DNA of 60,631 bases. Origin: Phycisphaerales bacterium (lineage in GTDB: Bacteria > Planctomycetota > Phycisphaerae > Phycisphaerales > JAGLTS01). Every line of letters begins with the position of its first letter. Position 1 is the first letter of the stretch. The position numbers and the translations under genes are program-made. Location of the stretch: contig JAGLTS010000097.1 in assembly GCA_023135165.1 (NCBI GenBank), forward strand, positions 1-60,631, written 5' to 3'. The notes under the pieces were generated by a model. The model saw only the letters and a list, made by a program, of their open reading frames with translations, was not told the DNA's origin and made no database searches. Positions 44,223 through 52,764 of the stretch are shown here, piece by piece.

Positions 44223-45002
44223 ATGCTCCCTTCCGATCTCCGCTTGCGGTCGCTGGGCCTGACGGTCCGCATCGCGCTGACGTGTCTGGTCATCGTGATG
44301 CTGGGTGGGCTGACAACCTCCGCGGTACACATGCGAATCCATCACGAGAACCGAGACGAACGGCCGGGCTTTTCGCTGGATGACATCCGAGGCGCGTACC
44401 ACGGCATCCAAACCAAGGCGCCGCTTGTCGAAGCGCTTCGGCGAGGCCATCCGGATGACGTGCCCGAACCGGTGCGCGATCAACTGCTCGCGTGGCTCGA
44501 TGGCGATCGCATCAGCGAGGACTACGACAACCTCGACCTGGGAGACGCAGCCCCCGCGGAGCTGATCGACCAGCACTGCGTGCGATGCCACGCTCGGCAA
44601 GCGACGGAAGGCGATGAGACAAGCCGATCGCTGCCGCTGGAGTATTGGGACGACATCAACGAAGTGGCGTTCTCGCGCGAAGTGTCACCCACATCGCCGG
44701 AGATCCTGACCACGTCAACGCACACGCACGCCCTCTCGCTCGGTTCGATGACGATCGTGATCGTGCTGCTCATGTTGGCCACGCGCTGGCCCGCCCGGAT
44801 CGCCCATCCGCTCATTGCCATCGCGAGTATCGGGTTGCTCGTCGATCTCGTGTGCTGGTGGCTGGCGCGACTGCACGAGGTATTCGTACCCATACTCGTC
44901 ATTGCGGGGAGCGCCTTTGGCATCTGTTCGTGCCTCATGCTCGCCGCCATCCTGATCGACCTGTGGTTCCCAGCGGGCAAGGCTGCGCAACTGGATTCGT
45001 AG
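44223..45002 (+). CDS. Membrane protein with one c-type haem motif
   Basis: A 259-residue protein with an N-terminal membrane helix (LTVRIALTCLVIVMLGGLT), an extracytoplasmic domain of about 130 residues containing one CxxCH motif (QHCVRCHAR, near residues 118-126), and three or four C-terminal helices (TIVIVLLMLATRW; LIAIASIGLLVDLVCWWLA; VIAGSAFGICSCLMLAAIL). The motif implies covalent haem c, so the protein could take electrons outside the membrane and pass them into it. It is the last gene of the Tat-oxidoreductase/ApbE operon. I know no established function for this architecture. Confidence 0.8.
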   Translation: MLPSDLRLRSLGLTVRIALTCLVIVMLGGLTTSAVHMRIHHENRDERPGFSLDDIRGAYHGIQTKAPLVEALRRGHPDDVPEPVRDQLLAWLDGDRISEDYDNLDLGDAAPAELIDQHCVRCHARQATEGDETSRSLPLEYWDDINEVAFSREVSPTSPEILTTSTHTHALSLGSMTIVIVLLMLATRWPARIAHPLIAIASIGLLVDLVCWWLARLHEVFVPILVIAGSAFGICSCLMLAAILIDLWFPAGKAAQLDS

Positions 45003-45071
45003 CGGGCGAGCCTGACGCGCATCTCATCGCGTTCACGACCCAGCCCGGTCCGGCCCATGACCCGCTGTCGT

Positions 45072-45701
45072 CTATTCGTTGTGCTCCAGCATCGAAGTTG
45101 GTTGCGCGAGCATGGTGCGGATCGTGTCGATGTGCTCGACGAGGTAGGCCAAGAGGTCGGGGTTATCGCGAGGGTCGTAGCGGTGCTGCTCGATGGACTC
45201 CATGAGAGGTTCCAGCACAGGCCGGCCGAGTACGAGGTGCTCGTAGAGGATCACTGCGCCTGTCGTCCGCTGAGCACCGGCGGCGCAGTGGACGAGGACG
45301 GGCTGATTGGCGGGGTCGGCCATGATCCGAAGCACACGAGCATACGGCGCAGGATCGTCATCCTCATCGCCGGTTCCGTCGCCCTCCAGTCGAATCTCGA
45401 AACGGGCGACGCCAAGCTCCTGCGCGACGGCCGCCTCGTGCTGCTGCTCTTGACTGCCCGGCTCTGAGCCGCCGAGATCCACGATCGTGCGGATCTCGTG
45501 TTCCGTGAGCACCTTCCGGAGCATCCTCGGCGTAAGGTAGCCGCTGCGATAGACCCGGCCTTGCTCGACCACGCCGAAGTTGCGGGGAATCACATAATCC
45601 CGGACCGCATTCTGCCAGATCGCCCAACCGCAGAGCGAGATGACGAGAAGGGGAAGAAGGATGAGCAGGCGTGAACGTCTTGGTCGGCGGCGGTGGTTCA
45701 T
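45072..45701 (-). CDS. Membrane-anchored protein tyrosine/dual-specificity phosphatase
   Basis: A 209-residue protein with one N-terminal membrane helix (LLILLPLLVISLCGWAIWQ) and an extracytoplasmic phosphatase domain. The catalytic loop VHCAAGAQRT has the CX5R signature with Cys139 and Arg145. GRVYRSGYLTPRML near 48 and IRTIVDLGG near 70 are typical of the DSP/cyanobacterial PTP-like family. The substrate could be a phosphoprotein, phosphoinositide or polyphosphate. It diverges from recR with 37 bases between starts. Confidence 0.85.
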   Translation of the reverse strand: MNHRRRPRRSRLLILLPLLVISLCGWAIWQNAVRDYVIPRNFGVVEQGRVYRSGYLTPRMLRKVLTEHEIRTIVDLGGSEPGSQEQQHEAAVAQELGVARFEIRLEGDGTGDEDDDPAPYARVLRIMADPANQPVLVHCAAGAQRTTGAVILYEHLVLGRPVLEPLMESIEQHRYDPRDNPDLLAYLVEHIDTIRTMLAQPTSMLEHNE

Positions 45702-45726
45702 GCACGCATGGTAGCGGCACAGGTCA

Positions 45727-45732
45727 TAGAAT
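45727..45732 (+). promoter_or_regulatory. Candidate -10 box TAGAAT of recR
   Basis: TAGAAT ends six bases before the recR ATG, so transcription would begin at or very near the start codon, giving a leaderless mRNA. No ribosome-binding site precedes the ATG, which agrees with that. No -35 is seen. Confidence 0.4.
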
Positions 45733-45738
45733 CACCGC

Positions 45739-46431
45739 ATGGCAGCCCAATCCACCAGCCCGGCGAACGACGACACATCCGTTCCCAAACCGAGCCAGTA
45801 CAGTTCGGTCTATCCGGAGTCCGTCCAGCGCCTGATGACTGAGTTTGCCCACCTACCGGGCATCGGCAACCGAACCGCTGAGCGGCTGGCGTTTTTCATT
45901 CTCAAGTCCGACACGGCCGCGGCGCTCCGCTTGGCGGATGCGGTGCGTGATGTCAAGACGCAGGTGAAGCACTGCGAGATCTGCCTGAACCTCACGGAGT
46001 CCTCACCCTGTCCGATCTGCAGTGATCCGAGGCGTGATGCGGGCTTGGTGCTGGTCGTCGAGCAACCCAAGGATGTGATCAGCCTGGAACAGACGGGGAT
46101 GCACCGGGGCGTGTATCACATCCTGATGGGCCACCTCGCCCCGCTGGAAGGCGTGACGCCGGGCGATCTGGCGATTGACGAGCTGATGCACCGGATCGCG
46201 GACCCTTCCGCCAACGCGCAGCAGCAGCCAGTGCATGAGATCATCCTGGGGCTGAATCCCAACATGGAGGGTGATGGGACGGCGTTGTACTTGGCGGAGG
46301 AGGCGGCGAAACGGCAGCCGGACATCACGATCAGTCGCCTTGCGCGGGGTCTGCCGTCAGGATCGCAGCTTGAATACGCGAGCAAGGCGGTTCTCGCTGA
46401 TGCCATCATGGGGCGTCAGCCGATGGGGTAG
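45739..46431 (+). CDS. recR: Recombination mediator RecR
   Basis: Works with RecO/RecF to load RecA at gaps. The 230 residues include an N-terminal helix-hairpin-helix (LPGIGNRTAERLAFFIL near 40), the Cys4 zinc finger CEICLNLTESSPCPIC (near 80-95), a Toprim region (LVLVVEQPKDVISLEQTG near 105), and the C-terminal Walker-B-like ISRLARGLPSGSQLEYA. The first 25 residues are a non-conserved extension. dnaX is not adjacent. Confidence 0.95.
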   Translation: MAAQSTSPANDDTSVPKPSQYSSVYPESVQRLMTEFAHLPGIGNRTAERLAFFILKSDTAAALRLADAVRDVKTQVKHCEICLNLTESSPCPICSDPRRDAGLVLVVEQPKDVISLEQTGMHRGVYHILMGHLAPLEGVTPGDLAIDELMHRIADPSANAQQQPVHEIILGLNPNMEGDGTALYLAEEAAKRQPDITISRLARGLPSGSQLEYASKAVLADAIMGRQPMG

Positions 46432-46472
46432 AATGTGCCCGGGGCGACGGTCGGCAGTCCGATCGGCCGGTG

Positions 46473-46478
46473 TATGAT
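46473..46478 (+). promoter_or_regulatory. Candidate -10 box TATGAT upstream of rpoN
   Basis: TATGAT lies 69 bases before the rpoN start, in the 115-base gap after recR. No -35 is apparent. Confidence 0.3.
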
Positions 46479-46546
46479 GGATAGGAGATGGGCTCAACGG
46501 GGGCGGCGGGTTCCGCACGGGAGTGCCGTGCCAGGAGGCGGCTTGC

Positions 46547-48106
46547 ATGAGGTTTGAAACCTCCCAGCACATGAAGCTCGGCCAGCACATGAAGCTAGCG
46601 CCCAGGATGATCCAGTCCATGGAGATCCTGCAGCTTCCGATGCTGGCGCTGCAGGAACGCATCGAGCAGGAGCTTGCCTCCAACATCGCGCTGGAGATCG
46701 CCGAGCCTACCGACGACGACCCGACTGACCGTAGCGGCAAGGGCGATGATGCGGTCGATGTGGCGGAACGCGAGCTTGTCGTCTCCGACGAAAGCCAGGG
46801 TCACAGCGACGATTTCGCCCGACTCGAATCGTTTGAATCGACGTATACCGAAGCGTCGGACAACGAGTTTTCATCCAGCGACCTTCGGCCGGACGCATGG
46901 GAGAAGAGCGACTGGAGCAGGCGTGTGAGTTCGCGTCTGTCCGGCGAGCGTGACAAGAAGCAGGACGCGATGGCCAACGCCGAGGCCAGGCCCGCCTCGC
47001 TCACCGACCAGTTGCTCGAGCAGTGGATGCTCAGCGAATACGACGAACCGACCACACGTGCGGGCAAGCTGCTTATCAGCCACATTGATGAAGATGGCTA
47101 CGTGCGGACGGATCTGGCGACAATCGCCGATCACGCGCCGCGCGATGATGATGAGCCGATCACCGTCGAGCTTCTGGAAGAGACGCTCGTGAAGGTGCAG
47201 CGTTTTCTTGAGCCGCCGGGGTTGGCGGCGCGCACGATCGTCGAGTGTCTGCTCCTTCAACTCGATCCGATCGAGGCGAACGATCCGGACCTGGATGTCA
47301 ACTACGATCTGATCCGCACGCTGATCGAGCATCACTTGGATGACCTGGCGCAGAACCGTCTGCCGACGGTCGCGCAGAAAACAGGCACTAGCATCGACGA
47401 AATCAAGACGGCGATGACGTACATGCGCGCCCTGTCGCTCTCGCCGGCTCGATCGCTCGTCCCGGTCAACTCGGCTCGCATTATCCCCGATGCGATCATC
47501 GAGTACGACGAAGAGCAAGATCGCTACGTTGCCGCGCTGTGCGACGGCACGGTCCCGAACCTTCGCATCAGCAAGGTCTACGAGGACATGGCGCGCGACA
47601 AGGCCGTCGACAAGAAGGCCCGCGAGTTCATCACAACGAATCTGCGCAACGCCCGTTGGCTCGTCGAGGCGGTTGATCAACGCAGCAGCACGCTCATGCG
47701 CGTCATCCGTGTTGTGCTCGAGGCGCAGCGCGACTTCTTCGACTTCGGACCGCAACACCTTCGGCCGCTGCCGATGACACAGGTGGCGGATCAGCTCGGC
47801 GTGCATGTCGCGACGATCTCACGCGCGGTTTCCGACAAGTGGGTTCAGACGCCGCGCGGTGTGTTGGCGTTGCGACAGTTCTTCTCCGGCGGGATGGAAA
47901 CACAAAGCGGCGGCGACAAATCGTGGGAAGCGGTCAAGGCCATCCTTGGGGAGATCATCGACGGCGAGGACAAGGACGCGCCGTTCTCGGACGATGCGCT
48001 CAAGAAACAGTTGAGCGAACGGGGCATAGACCTGGCCCGCAGAACCGTCGCCAAGTACCGCGTCCAACTCGGCATCCCCACCGCCCGCAGGCGCAAGCAG
48101 TACTGA
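46547..48106 (+). CDS. rpoN: RNA polymerase sigma-54 factor
   Basis: A 519-residue sigma-54 (RpoN) that recognises -24/-12 promoters and needs bacterial enhancer-binding ATPases. Region I is at the N-terminus (LGQHMKLAPRMIQSMEIL). An acidic stretch covers about 55-110. The core-binding and DNA-binding parts include VATISRAVSDKWVQTPRGV near 425 and the RpoN box ARRTVAKYR at 497-505. ATG 46547 has AGGAGG eight bases upstream; the frame opens at GTG 46523 but that lacks a site. The usual neighbours (lptB, hpf, ptsN) are absent. Confidence 0.96.
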   Translation: MRFETSQHMKLGQHMKLAPRMIQSMEILQLPMLALQERIEQELASNIALEIAEPTDDDPTDRSGKGDDAVDVAERELVVSDESQGHSDDFARLESFESTYTEASDNEFSSSDLRPDAWEKSDWSRRVSSRLSGERDKKQDAMANAEARPASLTDQLLEQWMLSEYDEPTTRAGKLLISHIDEDGYVRTDLATIADHAPRDDDEPITVELLEETLVKVQRFLEPPGLAARTIVECLLLQLDPIEANDPDLDVNYDLIRTLIEHHLDDLAQNRLPTVAQKTGTSIDEIKTAMTYMRALSLSPARSLVPVNSARIIPDAIIEYDEEQDRYVAALCDGTVPNLRISKVYEDMARDKAVDKKAREFITTNLRNARWLVEAVDQRSSTLMRVIRVVLEAQRDFFDFGPQHLRPLPMTQVADQLGVHVATISRAVSDKWVQTPRGVLALRQFFSGGMETQSGGDKSWEAVKAILGEIIDGEDKDAPFSDDALKKQLSERGIDLARRTVAKYRVQLGIPTARRRKQY

Positions 48107-48454
48107 AAACGGAGCGATGCGGCCTGCAATACCCGCTTCCCGCAGCCTATAACACGACATTGCGCTGTCAGCCGGGCCGTGATTGCTCCGGGGCCGAGGC
48201 GAGGATATGATTCCACCGGCCCACCGTTCAGGCCGCTTTCGCCCGTCTCTTTTCGAGACCGAGCGATGCAATGGAGGGCTGCGGCGATGTTCCTGATTCG
48301 ATCAGCGAGGTGCCACGTGAGATGCGTGATTCGCCAGCGTGAGAACCACATCGCCCGCGGAGCGCAGATGTCGCAACGCAGGGCTGCCTGACCGCTGCGC
48401 GCATCGTTTCCCATCTGACAACCAATCGAATCTCTGACCCGCAAAGGGACTGTT
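48107..48454 (+). other. 348-base leader/intergenic region before the COG2403 GTPase
   Basis: A TATGAT box lies at 48206-48211 and would give a leader of roughly 235 bases before the GTPase start. A small perfect hairpin GTCTC (48245-48249) with GAGAC (48255-48259) falls inside it. AAAGGGA precedes the ATG at 48455. No known riboswitch core and no ORF with a convincing start were seen. The long leader may be regulatory. Confidence 0.35.
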
Positions 48455-49780
48455 ATGGCTACTGACACCAGAACCAACATCATCATCATGGGCGCCGCCG
48501 GCCGGGACTTCCACGACTTCAACGTCTACTGGAAGCATCATCCCGAGTACCGCGTCGTCGCCTTCACCGCCACGCAGATCCCCGACATCGACGGCCGAAT
48601 GTACCCGCCTGTCCTTGCTGGCGACGACTACCCCAACGGCATCCCCATCCATGCCGAGGACAAGCTTGAGGAGCTTATCGCTGAGCACAATGTCAAGCTC
48701 TGCGTGCTGGCGTACTCCGATCTGAACTACACGACGGTCATGAGCCTGGGCGCTCGCGTCAACGCAGCCGGGGCGCACTTCATGATGCTCAGCCCGGAAG
48801 ACACGATGATCGAATCGAGCAAGCCGATCATCGCGATTTGTGCCGTGCGGACGGGGTGCGGCAAGAGCCAGACGACGCGGGCCGTGTGCGAGATCCTCAA
48901 GAGGATGGGCAAGAAGGTCGCGGTCGTGCGTCATCCGATGCCCTACGGCGACCTGGCCAAGCAAGCGTGCCAGCGTTACGCCGAGCTTGCCGACATGGAC
49001 AAGCACGAGTGCACGATCGAAGAGCGCGAGGAATACGAACTGCACATCCAGGCGGGCAACCTGCTCTACGCCGGTGTGGATTACGAACAGATCCTCCGCA
49101 GCGCTGAGAAGGAAGCGGATGTCGTCATCTGGGACGGCGGGAACAACGACACATCCTTCTTCAAGCCGGACCTGTACATCACCGTCGCCGACCCGCATCG
49201 CGCCGGGCACGAGACCGCGTACTACCCCGGTGAGACGAACGTTCGCCTCGCCGACATGATCATTCTGAACAAGGTTGACTCCGCCAGTCCCGGCGAGGTC
49301 GATCAGGTGGATGGCGCTCTTCGTCGGCTCAACCCGAAGGCGCAAATCCTGCACGCCGCCTCACCCTGCACGATCGATCAGCCCGATCTGGTCAAGGGCA
49401 AGAAGGTGCTGCTCGTCGAGGACGGCCCGACGCTGACGCACGGCGAGATGACTTATGGCGCGGGCTATGTCGCCGCCAAGCAGATTGGCGCTGCTTCGAT
49501 CGTCGATCCCAGGCCCTACGCCGTCGGCTCGATCAAGGCGACATTCAACAAGTACACGCACCTCACCGAGATCCTCCCTGCGATGGGCTACGGCGACCAG
49601 CAGATCGCGGATCTCCAGGCGTCGATCAACGCTGTGCCGTGTGATGTCGTCGTGATCGGAACGCCGATCGACCTGGGCAAACTCATCACGATCAACAAGC
49701 CGTCCGTCCGTGTGCGGTACGAACTGGCCCCGAAGAATCCCGCGGTGCTCGAAGCGGCCGTCAAGGGCGTCTTCAAGTAA
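48455..49780 (+). CDS. COG2403 GTPase / cyclic 2,3-diphosphoglycerate synthetase-like
   Basis: A 441-residue protein related to archaeal cyclic 2,3-diphosphoglycerate synthetase and the COG2403 'predicted GTPase' family. The N-terminal Rossmann-like part starts with IIIMGAAGRDFHDFNV. The P-loop is at 134-140 (GCGKSQTT, after IAICAVR), IWDGGNNDT lies near 225, ADPHRAGHETAYYPGE near 247 and IILNKVD near 270. The bacterial function of this family is not established. Ornithine aminotransferase follows 72 bases later on the same strand, so the pair may act in ornithine/arginine metabolism. Confidence 0.85.
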   Translation: MATDTRTNIIIMGAAGRDFHDFNVYWKHHPEYRVVAFTATQIPDIDGRMYPPVLAGDDYPNGIPIHAEDKLEELIAEHNVKLCVLAYSDLNYTTVMSLGARVNAAGAHFMMLSPEDTMIESSKPIIAICAVRTGCGKSQTTRAVCEILKRMGKKVAVVRHPMPYGDLAKQACQRYAELADMDKHECTIEEREEYELHIQAGNLLYAGVDYEQILRSAEKEADVVIWDGGNNDTSFFKPDLYITVADPHRAGHETAYYPGETNVRLADMIILNKVDSASPGEVDQVDGALRRLNPKAQILHAASPCTIDQPDLVKGKKVLLVEDGPTLTHGEMTYGAGYVAAKQIGAASIVDPRPYAVGSIKATFNKYTHLTEILPAMGYGDQQIADLQASINAVPCDVVVIGTPIDLGKLITINKPSVRVRYELAPKNPAVLEAAVKGVFK

Positions 49781-49852
49781 CCGCTCTCCACTGCATCACG
49801 CTCCGTTCGCGGAGATGACCCCAAGCAAACATCTCACCCATGAAGGTGCACC

Positions 49853-51097
49853 ATGACAACAACACAAGCAACCGACACGATTCGTAGCGTTCCCACCATG
49901 ACCACTGCGGAGCACACAAAGATCGTCGACAAGTTCGGCGCTCACAACTACGGCCCGCTGCCGGTCGTCATCAAGAAGGGCGAAGGGTGCTGGGTCGAGG
50001 ATGTAGAGGGACGCAGGTACCTCGACATGCTCGGCGGGTACAGCGCGCTGAACTTTGGCCACTGCCATCCGTACATCACCCAGGTCTTCATCGAGCAGGC
50101 GCAGAAGCTCACGCTCACCGCCCGCGCGTTCCAGAACGACCAGTTCGGCTTGTTCTGCAAGGAGATCACCGAATTCTGCGGCTTCGACAAAGTGCTGCCC
50201 ATGAACAGCGGCGCCGAAGCGGTCGAGACCGCGGTCAAGACCGCTCGCAAGTGGGCCTACAAGGTCAAGGGCGTCCCCGAGGACAAGGCGGAGATCATCG
50301 TCTGCGACCACAACTTCCACGGCCGAACGACGACCGTCATCAGTTTCTCATCAAGCACACAGGCGCGCGACGGGTTCGGCCCGTTCACGCCCGGCTTCAA
50401 GTCGATTCCGTACGCGGACACCGACGCGCTTGAGAAGGCGATCACGCCCAACACCGCGGCGTTCCTCGTCGAGCCGATTCAGGGCGAAGGCGGCATTCAG
50501 GTTCCGCCCGACGGCTACCTGCGCAAGTGCCTGGAGATCTGCAAGGCGAACAACGTGCTCCTCATCGACGATGAGATTCAGGCGGGCTTCGGTCGGCCGG
50601 GCAAGAAGTTCGCAATCGACTTCGATGGCGTACACCCCGACATGATGATCCTCGGCAAGGCGCTCGGCGGCGGCACGATGCCCGTCTCCGCGGTGCTCGG
50701 CAGCGATGAGATCATGGGCGTCTTCAAGCCCGGCGATCACGGCAGCACGTTCGGCGGCAACCCGCTCGCGTGTGCCGTTGCTCGCGCCGCTATCAAGGTG
50801 CTTCAGGATGAGCATCTCATCGAACGGTCGGCTGAGCTTGGCCCGGCGTTCATGCAGCGCATCATGGCGCTGAACAGCCCGGCGATCAAGGAGGTCCGTG
50901 GACGCGGTCTGTGGATCGGCATCGAGATCGACCCCAAGGCAGGCAGCGCGCACGATTATGTCCTCAAGCTCCTCGACGAGGGCATCCTCACCAAGGAGAC
51001 GCTTGAGAGCGTTCTACGTCTCGCCCCGCCGCTGATCATCACGCAGGAAGAGATCGACTGGGCGATGGAGCGCATCGCCAAGGTCTTCGCGCCGTAA
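49853..51097 (+). CDS. rocD: Ornithine aminotransferase (class III, PLP-dependent)
   Basis: Transfers the delta-amino group of ornithine to 2-oxoglutarate, giving glutamate-5-semialdehyde. At 414 residues it is of normal size. Features are YGPLPVVIKKGEGCWVED (near 33), LNFGHCHP, MNSGAEAVETAVKTAR (near 117), HNFHGRTTT, VEPIQGEGGI, LLIDDEIQAGFGR and LGKALGGGTMPVSA, where Lys269 should bind PLP. The start of the fold and the ornithine-type N-terminus favour OAT over acetylornithine aminotransferase. A terminator follows at 51130-51160. Confidence 0.9.
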   Translation: MTTTQATDTIRSVPTMTTAEHTKIVDKFGAHNYGPLPVVIKKGEGCWVEDVEGRRYLDMLGGYSALNFGHCHPYITQVFIEQAQKLTLTARAFQNDQFGLFCKEITEFCGFDKVLPMNSGAEAVETAVKTARKWAYKVKGVPEDKAEIIVCDHNFHGRTTTVISFSSSTQARDGFGPFTPGFKSIPYADTDALEKAITPNTAAFLVEPIQGEGGIQVPPDGYLRKCLEICKANNVLLIDDEIQAGFGRPGKKFAIDFDGVHPDMMILGKALGGGTMPVSAVLGSDEIMGVFKPGDHGSTFGGNPLACAVARAAIKVLQDEHLIERSAELGPAFMQRIMALNSPAIKEVRGRGLWIGIEIDPKAGSAHDYVLKLLDEGILTKETLESVLRLAPPLIITQEEIDWAMERIAKVFAP

Positions 51098-51129
51098 CAC
51101 GCTAAACCTGACACGCACGTGAACTCACC

Positions 51130-51160
51130 AGCCGTCTGCATGTCGCAGGCGGCTGTTTTG
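51130..51160 (+). terminator. Rho-independent terminator after rocD
   Basis: A 10-bp stem AGCCGTCTGC (51130-51139) with GCAGGCGGCT (51145-51154), having one G-T wobble and a 5-base loop, is followed by GTTTTG. It lies 33 bases after the rocD stop and ends the GTPase-rocD transcript. Confidence 0.8.
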
Positions 51161-51172
51161 CGCACCGAACGC

Positions 51173-51178
51173 TACAAT
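51173..51178 (+). promoter_or_regulatory. Candidate -10 box TACAAT of the TPR-sulfotransferase gene
   Basis: TACAAT sits just after the rocD terminator and 18 bases before the ATG at 51196, giving a leader of about ten bases. GAGG is present in it. No -35 is clear. Confidence 0.4.
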
Positions 51179-51195
51179 CGCTGAGGTTTATCACC

Positions 51196-52755
51196 ATGGC
51201 TAACATCGCGCAACTTCTCAAGAAAGCGGAGCAGTACCTGCGACGAGGCGACTCGGCTCAGGCGGAGTCGGCCTACCGCAGCGTTCTGCGCAAGCAGCCA
51301 CGCAACGGCGAGGTGCTTTGCTCGCTCAGCACGATCGCACTGCGCACCGGGCGCGTGCGCGATGCGGCGGACCTTGCGCGCAAGGCCACTGCCGTCGCAC
51401 CGACGCGGATCGACGCCTACCACGCACTGATCGCTGCGCTCTCCCAGACAGGCACGCCAGCCGAGGTGATTGACGAGATCCACAGACGTGTTCAAGCGCA
51501 GCCGAAATGGGCTGCGGGGCTTACGCTGCTCGGCGGACTGCAACTGAACAATCATGACCTTGCGGATGCGGAACAGACGTATCGCCGGGCGTTGGCAGCC
51601 GACGCGGATCACGTCGATGCGGCGTCCGGCCTGGCGCTCGTGCTCGAACGACTGGGACGCCATGATGAAGCGGGACGCGCCCTTGATCCGCATCTCAGCG
51701 CCGACCCACCCGATCCCGGCATCATCTGGGCGTACGGTCGCGTCGCGCCGCACATGGGCGATCGGATCGACGCAATCGACCGGATCGAGACGCTGCTCCG
51801 CTCGGATCTGACGCCGCTTCAGCGCAATCAGCTTTGCTACATGATGGCGAAGCTCTGCGATGCCGAGGGGCGATATGACGAGGCATTCCGCTATGCCGGC
51901 CAGGCAAACGCGATCGGGCGCGTTCCCGACGCGAGCGATCGCATCGAGCAGACGGTCGACTCGCACATCACAACATTCTCGCGGGATCGCCTAGCCTCCC
52001 TGCCGCGCGCGTCGATCTGGTCGGAACTGCCCGTCTTGATCGTCGGGATGCCTCGTTCCGGGACGAGTCTCGTCGAACAGATCCTCGCCAGCCACCCCTG
52101 CGTACACGGGGCCGGTGAACTCGACGATGTCAGGCTGATTGCGAAGTCGCTGCCGCGACGGCTCCGTTCGGACGGCGGCTACCCGGCGTGTGTGCAGCAC
52201 GTGACGCCGTCGATCCTCGACGACATCAGCCGATCGCACCTGGACCAACTCGCGCAGCTCTCACCGGACTCGACGCGCATCACCGATAAGTTCCCGGAGA
52301 ACTACCTGCACCTCGGTTTGATCGCCCTGCTCTTCCCGCAGGCGCGCATCATCCACTGCACACGGCATCCGTTGGATACGTGTCTGTCATGCTACTTCGA
52401 GGACTTCGGACCTCGCCACCAATACTCACGCAGCCTCTCCTCGCTCGGTCGGCAGTATCTGCAATACCAGCGTCTGATGGCGCACTGGCACACGGTTCTT
52501 GATCTGCCGATTCTCGATGTCGCATACGAGGATGTCGTGGCGGATCTGGACGGTGCTGCGAGGCAACTCATCGACTTCGCCGGATTGGCGTGGGATGACG
52601 CGTGCCTTCGCTTTCACGAGACGCAGCGCGTTGTGCGGACTCTCAGCTACGATCAAGTTCGCCAGCCGATCTACACGAAATCGGTCGGCCGATACCGCAA
52701 CTATGAGGCGCATCTGCAGCCGCTCATCGAGGCGATTGCCGGTGAGCGCGCGTGA
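51196..52755 (+). CDS. TPR-sulfotransferase fusion protein
   Basis: A 519-residue protein. Residues 1-240 are tetratricopeptide repeats (AEQYLRRGDSAQAESAYRSV; DLADAEQTYRRALAADADHV; EGRYDEAFRYAGQANAIG). Residues 275-515 are a PAPS-dependent sulfotransferase domain with the 5'-phosphate loop VLIVGMPRSGTSLVEQ (PRSGTS at 286-291) and the 3'-phosphate region IIHCTRHPLDTCLSCY. It has no signal peptide, so it acts in the cytoplasm, probably on a peptide or glycan presented by the TPR region. Such fusions are known in proteobacteria and planctomycetes with largely unknown substrates. Confidence 0.92.
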   Translation: MANIAQLLKKAEQYLRRGDSAQAESAYRSVLRKQPRNGEVLCSLSTIALRTGRVRDAADLARKATAVAPTRIDAYHALIAALSQTGTPAEVIDEIHRRVQAQPKWAAGLTLLGGLQLNNHDLADAEQTYRRALAADADHVDAASGLALVLERLGRHDEAGRALDPHLSADPPDPGIIWAYGRVAPHMGDRIDAIDRIETLLRSDLTPLQRNQLCYMMAKLCDAEGRYDEAFRYAGQANAIGRVPDASDRIEQTVDSHITTFSRDRLASLPRASIWSELPVLIVGMPRSGTSLVEQILASHPCVHGAGELDDVRLIAKSLPRRLRSDGGYPACVQHVTPSILDDISRSHLDQLAQLSPDSTRITDKFPENYLHLGLIALLFPQARIIHCTRHPLDTCLSCYFEDFGPRHQYSRSLSSLGRQYLQYQRLMAHWHTVLDLPILDVAYEDVVADLDGAARQLIDFAGLAWDDACLRFHETQRVVRTLSYDQVRQPIYTKSVGRYRNYEAHLQPLIEAIAGERA

Positions 52756-52764
52756 CGACTTGCA

